Positions 43,928 to 48,937 of a DNA stretch of 48,937 nt are shown here, in pieces. Source of the stretch: Verrucomicrobiota bacterium (GTDB lineage Bacteria > Verrucomicrobiota > Verrucomicrobiia > Chthoniobacterales > Terrimicrobiaceae). Under the pieces are notes generated by a model, which ran no database searches, was not told where the DNA came from, and saw only the letters and a program-made list of their open reading frames with translations. Position 1 is the stretch's first letter, and every line of letters starts with the position of its first letter. The stretch spans positions 1 to 48,937 of the forward strand of contig JAPLTF010000111.1 in NCBI GenBank assembly GCA_026398275.1, read 5' to 3'. The position numbers were made by a program, and so were the translations under genes.

Positions 43928-46216
43928 TCATCTTTGGCGGCGACGGAGGACGACAACCGTGGTGAGGCTGAAGGCCAGCAACGCCCAAGTCGTGGGCTCG
44001 GGGACGGCGGTGACGAGCAGTTGGATATCCTGGTTACTGTTCGCGTATTGAAGATTTCCGTTGAAACTGCCATTCAGCGCGAACGTGGCGGTGTCCAGTG
44101 AAGTGGCGGTGATCGTGGCCGCCGTGTCGAAGAGGGTGTAGGTGCCGGCTCCAAATCCGCCTCCCAAGGTGAAGGCAAATTCGCTGGAGTTGAGGGTGCC
44201 GATGCTCAGGGTTCCGGTGGTCAGAGTGAGCTTGTCGCTGCTGGTGCCCAGCGTGAACAGGAGTTTGCTGTTTGTCGCCATGGCCGAGATATCGAATATA
44301 CCCGATCCCAGCGAGACAGTCAGGGCGCTGGCGCTGTTGTTACCCGGGCTCAGAGAGGCCCCATTGTCGAAGGTGATTCCTGCGTTCGATGCCGTGGTGA
44401 TGGAGCCAATTCCTCCCAGCGTTCCACCCGAACTGACGCTGTATGCTCCCGCTCCGGTTTGCGAGCCATCCACAAGCAAGGTCCCGCTGGAGATGATCGT
44501 TGTGCCAACGTAGGTGTTGTTTGCGGAAAATGTTGTTGTTCCTCCGGTGACGTTTACCGCGATGATGTTCGTGGCGTTGCCCGAAATTGCCGTGCCGCTC
44601 ACGTTGATAGCACCGGGGCCGGCGAAGGTGATGGTCCGAGTCCCTGCTGTCGTGGTGGTGATACCCCCGGTAATTTGTAAAGCATTGTTCCCGGTGGTAG
44701 CTACTTGGGAGACCGTCATGTTTTTGCTCAGCGTAACCAACCCACTGAACGTGGAAGTGTTATCCGTGTTGCCGCCGATAGTGGTCGTGCCAGACGTATT
44801 GTTCGATGCCACGGTCACCGCGCGCCCGATGGTGAATGCGCCGTTCGTGAGTAGGGCGATGTTGTCGGAGGCTGCTGTGGTGCCGTCTGCAAGGATGATT
44901 GCGTCGGATCTATTTCCAAAAACACCATTCGTCGAGACGGCCACGTTCCCGCCGGCAAGCAGGGTGCCGCTGCGCACGGTAGTAGATCCCGTGTAGGTGC
45001 TACCCGTATTGGAAAGAAGCATCGCGCCAGCGCCGGATTTTACCAAGCCAAACGCTCCCGAAACGAGCGAACTGACTGTCAAGTCAACGGCGGCGGACGA
45101 GTTTTCGACCGCGAAGCTGCGGGTGGCACCCAACCCTAAAGTGCCGCCGCTGATGGTCGCGCTGTTGTCTCCACCGGCGACAGTCGTGTTATTGCGGATG
45201 AAGGACACCGTGCCACTCAATGTATATGTGCCGTTGATGGTGAGGGCGGGAGTGGATGCAGACGCAGAAGTCAGGCTGCCGAGAGTAAGTGCACCGGTTC
45301 CGAGCGAGCCCGAGCTACCAAGAGCGATGGTCCCTTCACTGATGGTCGTTAGGCCATAGACGCTACTCGCCCCATTGATTGCCAGTATGCCTGCTCCGGC
45401 TTTGGTCAGAGTGACGGCGGACGATGCTGTCACCCCGCCCACCGTGAGAGTATTTGCAGATACGGTGATTTGACGGGATCCAGTCATTGTCACAACTCCA
45501 GTTCCAAAGCTCAAGTCATTGGTTCCCGTGAAGGTCAGATTGTTCCCAAGGGTGATGGCATTGTTGTTGCTGAGCGTTTTCGCCGATCCGCTCGTATTAT
45601 CGATGGTCTGCACGGCACTGATCACCAAGGCTCCGCTACTGAGAGCGGTGGCGCTGTTGATGTTGAGGGTCGCTCCCGTGCTAACGAGCGTCGTCGCGCC
45701 GGAGTAGGTGTTGTTGCCGGAAAGCGTGAAGACGGAACCCCCAGACAGCGACAGGCCCGTCGCCCCCGAGCTGGAGATGTCGCCGGAGAGAATGGCCGTG
45801 CCGGTCGAGGTATGCAGGAAAGTGGCAGTGCCCGACTGTCCGAGAACAATCGGCGCACTGATGGCGTTCGTTCCGCTCCCAAAGACCAGCGCGGCACCGG
45901 TGCCAGCAACATTGGTCGTTCCCGTGCTGGTCAGGGTGATCGCACCATTACCAGAAACCGTCCAACCCCCTGCGGCATTCGTGAAGCGGATCTGCTGAAT
46001 CGTGATCGGTGCTGTGGTTGCGGGCTGGATCGCCGGGGTCAAAGCACTAAACACGGCCGCGTCGCCCGTGCCGGGAAGGCCGCCTGTCCAGTTGGTACCC
46101 AGATTAAAGTCTGTCGTGCCGGTGTTCGTCCAGGCTCGATCCGCTGCGTGGGCCGAGGCTGAAAGGGCGAGGAGGCTCGCGGTGGTGAGGATTTGACGGA
46201 GGGTGAAGATTTTCAT
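43928..46216 (-). CDS. Autotransporter-associated beta-strand repeat protein with PEP-CTERM sorting signal
   Basis: 762 aa: signal peptide (MKIFTLRQILTTASLLALSA), an N-terminal segment DRAWTNTGTTDFNLGTNW, then many Gly/Ser/Thr/Asn-rich beta-strand repeats, for example NNTYSGATTLVSTGATLNI, GSTYTGSTTVRSGTLLAGG and NNTYVGTTIISSGTLLVDG. The C-terminal VPEPTTWALLAFSLTTVVV-LRRRQR is a complete PEP-CTERM signal: the PEP motif, a membrane segment and a basic tail, cut by an exosortase. It is probably an extracellular or envelope matrix protein, a type common in Verrucomicrobiota. Confidence 0.9.
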   Translation of the reverse strand: MKIFTLRQILTTASLLALSASAHAADRAWTNTGTTDFNLGTNWTGGLPGTGDAAVFSALTPAIQPATTAPITIQQIRFTNAAGGWTVSGNGAITLTSTGTTNVAGTGAALVFGSGTNAISAPIVLGQSGTATFLHTSTGTAILSGDISSSGATGLSLSGGSVFTLSGNNTYSGATTLVSTGATLNINSATALSSGALVISAVQTIDNTSGSAKTLSNNNAITLGNNLTFTGTNDLSFGTGVVTMTGSRQITVSANTLTVGGVTASSAVTLTKAGAGILAINGASSVYGLTTISEGTIALGSSGSLGTGALTLGSLTSASASTPALTINGTYTLSGTVSFIRNNTTVAGGDNSATISGGTLGLGATRSFAVENSSAAVDLTVSSLVSGAFGLVKSGAGAMLLSNTGSTYTGSTTVRSGTLLAGGNVAVSTNGVFGNRSDAIILADGTTAASDNIALLTNGAFTIGRAVTVASNNTSGTTTIGGNTDNTSTFSGLVTLSKNMTVSQVATTGNNALQITGGITTTTAGTRTITFAGPGAINVSGTAISGNATNIIAVNVTGGTTTFSANNTYVGTTIISSGTLLVDGSQTGAGAYSVSSGGTLGGIGSITTASNAGITFDNGASLSPGNNSASALTVSLGSGIFDISAMATNSKLLFTLGTSSDKLTLTTGTLSIGTLNSSEFAFTLGGGFGAGTYTLFDTAATITATSLDTATFALNGSFNGNLQYANSNQDIQLLVTAVPEPTTWALLAFSLTTVVVLRRRQR

Positions 46217-46256
46217 GGATTTGAATTTACTGAGGGTTTGGCGTGGCAGCTATTTG

Positions 46257-46285
46257 ATAATATGATTTTTTCAACAAATCGTAAA
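46257..46285 (-). promoter_or_regulatory. Candidate promoter of the PEP-CTERM gene
   Basis: On the minus strand TTTACG (46285-46280), 17 nt, then TATTAT (46262-46257), placed about 40 nt before the ATG in an AT-rich stretch. The hexamers are imperfect, so this is a candidate only. Confidence 0.35.
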
Positions 46286-46446
46286 TTGAGTCAATAGAAA
46301 AGTCGCTGTTTTTCAGAAATTAAAATGTAGGATTTTCTGCTTGTCAGACAGTCAATAAATCATTATATGTATTCAAGGTCAAGAAAAAATTGCGACCTGA
46401 CTTTGATTCCAATGTGGCAATGTGTATTTTACCGCGAATAGCAGGC

Positions 46447-47286
46447 ATGGATGCGAATGAAAAACGGAGGGCGCGTGACCACTCGCGGTTGAGTGTCCCG
46501 AGGGCATTTGCGCCGATCAGTTGTGATGGTCTGCTGTTTCGCAGCGCGGAGAGTGAGTCCCGATCCGGTCGTTGTGCGTTCACTCTTTTGGAACTGCTCG
46601 CAGTAATTGCCATTGTTGCGATTCTGGCGGCTGTAATATTTTCCAGTCTGCAGTCTGGCATTCAAGCATCGCAGAGTGCCAAATGCATGCAGGGGCAACG
46701 GCAGCTTTACACTGTTCTGATGAACTATGCGTCGGATCACAATGGCGACCTTCCGCCAAGATCGGTTTCCAACGATCCCCCGGCCACGGGAGCCACGATA
46801 TGGGTGCAATACGTGCAGCCGGCACTAGGGCTGACAAGAGCCGATGGCAAAGCCATGGACTGCCCGGCGAACAAGCGTGATCCCTACTCTCCGACCGCCA
46901 CCACATTTTCGCCCAAGCAAGGCTACAATTCTGCGGTGGGGACACTTGCCAAGCTATTCCAATGGTCCTCGCCGAAAATTGTCCTGCTTGCTGACGTCGC
47001 AGCATTGTCTGCAACCCCTGGCTCCCGCAATAATTACTATTTCGAGTATAACGCCGCAGTGCCTTCGGGCGTGCAGAACATCGATCCAAAAAGCTTCTGG
47101 AAGATAGACTTCACGCTTCATCAGGGAAAAGCCAACCTGACCTTTGGTGACGGCCACACGCAAGCCATGCGCCCTGAAGATGTCTACGCCGCAGCCAAGG
47201 CAACTCCGTCGACCATCTTCTTCTCTGCCGAGCACGCCGCCCTCCAGCCATTCCAGCCTGGATTGTTTGATGGGTTGATCGAGTAA
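46447..47286 (+). CDS. Prepilin-type N-terminal cleavage/methylation, H-X9-DG protein
   Basis: 279 aa. FTLLELLAVIAIVAILAAVIF (45-65) is a type IV pilin/type II secretion leader and membrane helix with Glu at position +5; the C-terminal domain has HQGKANLTFGDGH, the H-X9-DG motif of the many pseudopilin-like proteins of Verrucomicrobiota and Planctomycetota. The leader before the cut site is unusually long (44 residues, with Ala rather than Gly before the cut) and no nearer ATG or GTG exists; the frame is open upstream to a TTG at 46390. Function unknown; probably an envelope or secreted fibre component. Confidence 0.8.
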   Translation: MDANEKRRARDHSRLSVPRAFAPISCDGLLFRSAESESRSGRCAFTLLELLAVIAIVAILAAVIFSSLQSGIQASQSAKCMQGQRQLYTVLMNYASDHNGDLPPRSVSNDPPATGATIWVQYVQPALGLTRADGKAMDCPANKRDPYSPTATTFSPKQGYNSAVGTLAKLFQWSSPKIVLLADVAALSATPGSRNNYYFEYNAAVPSGVQNIDPKSFWKIDFTLHQGKANLTFGDGHTQAMRPEDVYAAAKATPSTIFFSAEHAALQPFQPGLFDGLIE

Positions 47287-47466
47287 GGCACGCGGGTTTC
47301 ATGGATTTCGGCCTCTCCCTATACCACCCGCACCTTCCGACTCCATTGTGAGGCAGCAGCAAACGGCTTTCTACGCCTGATAAACGCCGTCCGAGGGGCG
47401 CGGACCGGCCAGGAACATTTCCGGTGCCAACTTCGGGCGGGTGCGAAAAATGGTGAAAAATATGGT

Positions 47467-47769
47467 GTGATTCAGCGCTTCCACGTCGAGGCACCGGAGC
47501 AGGATAAAATTGGGGTGATAACGGATCACTCATCAGCCAAGCCGGACAAGACCGGATCGAGCGCGGCGAGCACCGCGCAAATCACCAAGGCCCGCTTCGC
47601 GAGGCTGCTCCAACGGTGGCGGAAATCCCATGGGTTTGCCCTGGGCGACGCCGCCCGCATCCTCTGCTGCTCGCCGGCCACGGTGGGCGAGTGGGAACGG
47701 ATGCGCCGCTTACCGCAAGGCTTCACCCTGCGGGCAATCGTCGGACTTCTGGAAGGAGGTGCCCTGTGA
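47467..47769 (+). CDS. Small helix-turn-helix protein (100 aa)
   Basis: The C-terminal 65 residues form an XRE-like HTH: RFARLLQRWRKSHGFALGD, then AARILCCSPATVGEWERMRR. The first 40 residues are poorly ordered; starts are GTG at 47467 or GTG at 47515. The same helix pattern (LLQRWR..., AxxL, W-E-...-LP) recurs in the protein at 48335. It overlaps the next gene by 4 bp. Confidence 0.65.
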   Translation: MIQRFHVEAPEQDKIGVITDHSSAKPDKTGSSAASTAQITKARFARLLQRWRKSHGFALGDAARILCCSPATVGEWERMRRLPQGFTLRAIVGLLEGGAL

Positions 47770-48338
47770 TCGCGCTCAACGGGTTTGAAAATGATGCCTG
47801 CGTACCCACGGTGGACTTCGAGTATCCGGAGGACGGCGACGAGGAGCCGGTGGTCACGCGGGACCGTTGGACCGACGCCCCGCTGTATGAAAAATGCCAG
47901 CGGCGGTTTGCGTCGGTGTCCCGCGACCCCGATCTGCTGTTCCCGATGCTGGAGATGCGGTTGGCCGTCCTGCGGGAGGCGATCACGGAGGCGGTGAAGC
48001 AGATGGACTTTGATGCGGTGGGCAGCCTATCGCGGAAAGCCTGTGCCACCGCCGAGCGGATCAAAGAGGAAGAACTGCGCTACGGGAATCCGGGCGGCAG
48101 CGAGCGCCACGGCGACATTCTCATCGTGGACGACGCTGGGCGGGGAAAGGTGATCCTCCAATTCCCCCGTGCGCTCACCGGGCAGAGCAAGCGGTGGGTG
48201 AGAGTCTGCGGGTTCACCAGCACGGGCGACGGTGCCACGTTCTGGCGGGTCCGCAGGTTCCGGCGCGGAGAGAACACGGCGCTGGAATCGGCGAGGCTGT
48301 GCGTGAGGGAAATCGCCGGCATGAAGGAGGCCGCATGA
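47766..48338 (+). CDS. Hypothetical protein (190 aa), GTG start with strong ribosome binding site
   Basis: Start GTG 47766 overlaps the previous stop by 4 bp (GTGA) and has AGGAGGT at 47754-47760 with a 5-nt spacing, one of the best Shine-Dalgarno sites in the window. The protein is not recognised: an acidic N-terminus, a helical middle (LEMRLAVLREAITEAVKQMD) and a beta-rich end (DILIVDDAGRGKVILQF, FWRVRRFRRGEN). It is coupled by a 4-bp overlap to the multi-HTH gene that follows. Confidence 0.7.
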   Translation: MIALNGFENDACVPTVDFEYPEDGDEEPVVTRDRWTDAPLYEKCQRRFASVSRDPDLLFPMLEMRLAVLREAITEAVKQMDFDAVGSLSRKACATAERIKEEELRYGNPGGSERHGDILIVDDAGRGKVILQFPRALTGQSKRWVRVCGFTSTGDGATFWRVRRFRRGENTALESARLCVREIAGMKEAA

Positions 48339-48937
48339 GCCCGGTGGAATTTTCCACGCTGCTCGCCGGATGGTGCGAGAAGCATCACTTTTCCAATCAG
48401 CGGGCCGCTGCCGCCGAGCTGGGCGTTTCCTACGGCACGCTCTGCGGATGGTTGTCGAGAGTGCGGGGCCTGCCGTGCCGCCTGACGAGGGAGGCGGTGC
48501 TGCGCCGGATGCGCGGGGGCTGCGAGCCGATTGCGGAAGCCAGCCCGTCCGAGGTCGCCGCCGCGTGCAAGATCTGGCGGGCGAAGAACGGGCTCTCCCA
48601 AGTCCAAGCCGCTGCGTTGCTCAAGTGGCCTCCAAGCATGTTCCGGACCATCGAGGGGATGACGGGCCGGATGACCCCGCTGGCAGTGGATGAAATCCTC
48701 CACCAGATCCGCAAGCCGGTGAGCGCGGAGGAAGTGACGGTAATCAAGCAGCGGCAACGCCCGGTCGAGCCGGGGGTGGTCGCCGAGCGTTTGCAGCAGT
48801 GGCGGCGCGCCCACAGGCTCAATCGCAGGCAGGCGGCCAATGCGCTCAAGGCGATGGGGTTCGCCACCACGGCCCGGACGCTCTGGGTGTGGGAGTCCGA
48901 GCGGATGCTGCCCAGACGCCCGCTTGCCATTCTTGAA
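48335..48937 (+). CDS. Multi-HTH protein, cut by the window edge
   Basis: Starts at ATG 48335, overlapping the previous stop by 4 bp, and stays open for 201 codons to the end of the window. Three HTH-like units repeat: FSNQRAAAELGVSYGTLCGW (about 19-38), LSQVQAAALLKWPPSMFRTI (about 86-105) and LNRRQAANALKAMGFATTAR (near 160-180). Each is followed by a Leu/Pro-rich turn such as RGLPCRLT or RMLPRRPL. A tandem array of XRE-like domains is unusual for a single small bacterial protein. The remainder of the gene is outside the window. Confidence 0.65.
   Translation, partial: MSPVEFSTLLAGWCEKHHFSNQRAAAAELGVSYGTLCGWLSRVRGLPCRLTREAVLRRMRGGCEPIAEASPSEVAAACKIWRAKNGLSQVQAAALLKWPPSMFRTIEGMTGRMTPLAVDEILHQIRKPVSAEEVTVIKQRQRPVEPGVVAERLQQWRRAHRLNRRQAANALKAMGFATTARTLWVWESERMLPRRPLAILE

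Noticed and set aside
1-48937. CRISPR array, tRNA, rRNA or integrase gene
   Set aside because: I looked for repeat-spacer units, tRNA-like cloverleaf segments and tyrosine or serine recombinase motifs and saw none, so mobile-element boundaries cannot be defined.

Overview
The window most resembles a Verrucomicrobiota chromosome, possibly Opitutales- or Terrimicrobium-like; the exact lineage is not certain. The evidence is a PEP-CTERM protein built of autotransporter-associated beta-strand repeats, an H-X9-DG prepilin-like protein, GntR regulators fused to LacI-type sensor domains, cytoplasmic glycosidases next to an MFS sugar transporter, and weak or absent Shine-Dalgarno sequences before most genes.

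1-16.4 kb is an accessory, defence-like region. On the minus strand, running from 7968 down to 78, lie a DUF2779 nuclease, an McrB-like GTPase with an EVE/PUA-like domain, McrC, an ARPP-1 protein, two small conserved unknowns, an endonuclease/exonuclease/phosphatase (EEP) enzyme and a third unknown. Next come 1.5 kb without a convincing gene (7969-9496), which hold a 55-bp imperfect inverted repeat and iteron-like repeats, and then a four-gene plus-strand cassette of small HTH and coiled-coil proteins ending at a clear terminator (10785-10815). From 16403 down to 10829 a second minus-strand operon encodes a 62-residue unknown, RadC, a beta-class DNA methyltransferase and a type III-like restriction helicase/nuclease. 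A 19-bp motif stands 25-29 nt before the first codon of three minus-strand units (positions 2731, 7998 and 16429). This suggests that the McrBC operon, the ARPP-1 operon and the RadC-methyltransferase-Res operon share one regulator or promoter class.

16.9-43.8 kb is a carbohydrate-use locus. Divergent from a GntR/LacI-type regulator (23361) run GH35, GH9, an MFS transporter and a frameshifted URO-D-family gene. Downstream of the regulator, on the plus strand, are GH36, a secreted carbohydrate-binding protein, a large secreted GH123/DUF6067-like enzyme, a secreted lectin-like protein and an FAD-dependent oxidoreductase. A GH28 pectinase-like gene is divergent from an SGNH hydrolase, a secreted beta-helix protein and a second GH123/DUF6067-like enzyme. 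Two more GntR/LacI-type regulators flank a second FAD oxidoreductase. The likely flow is extracellular cleavage and binding by the secreted proteins, uptake by the MFS carrier, and cytoplasmic hydrolysis of alpha- and beta-galactosides and glucans; the substrate (pectic, galactan or amino-sugar polymer) cannot be fixed from sequence.

43.9-47.3 kb encodes a PEP-CTERM beta-strand-repeat surface protein and an H-X9-DG prepilin-like protein. 47.4 kb to the end holds a second cassette of translationally coupled HTH proteins, the last with three HTH-like repeats and cut by the window edge.
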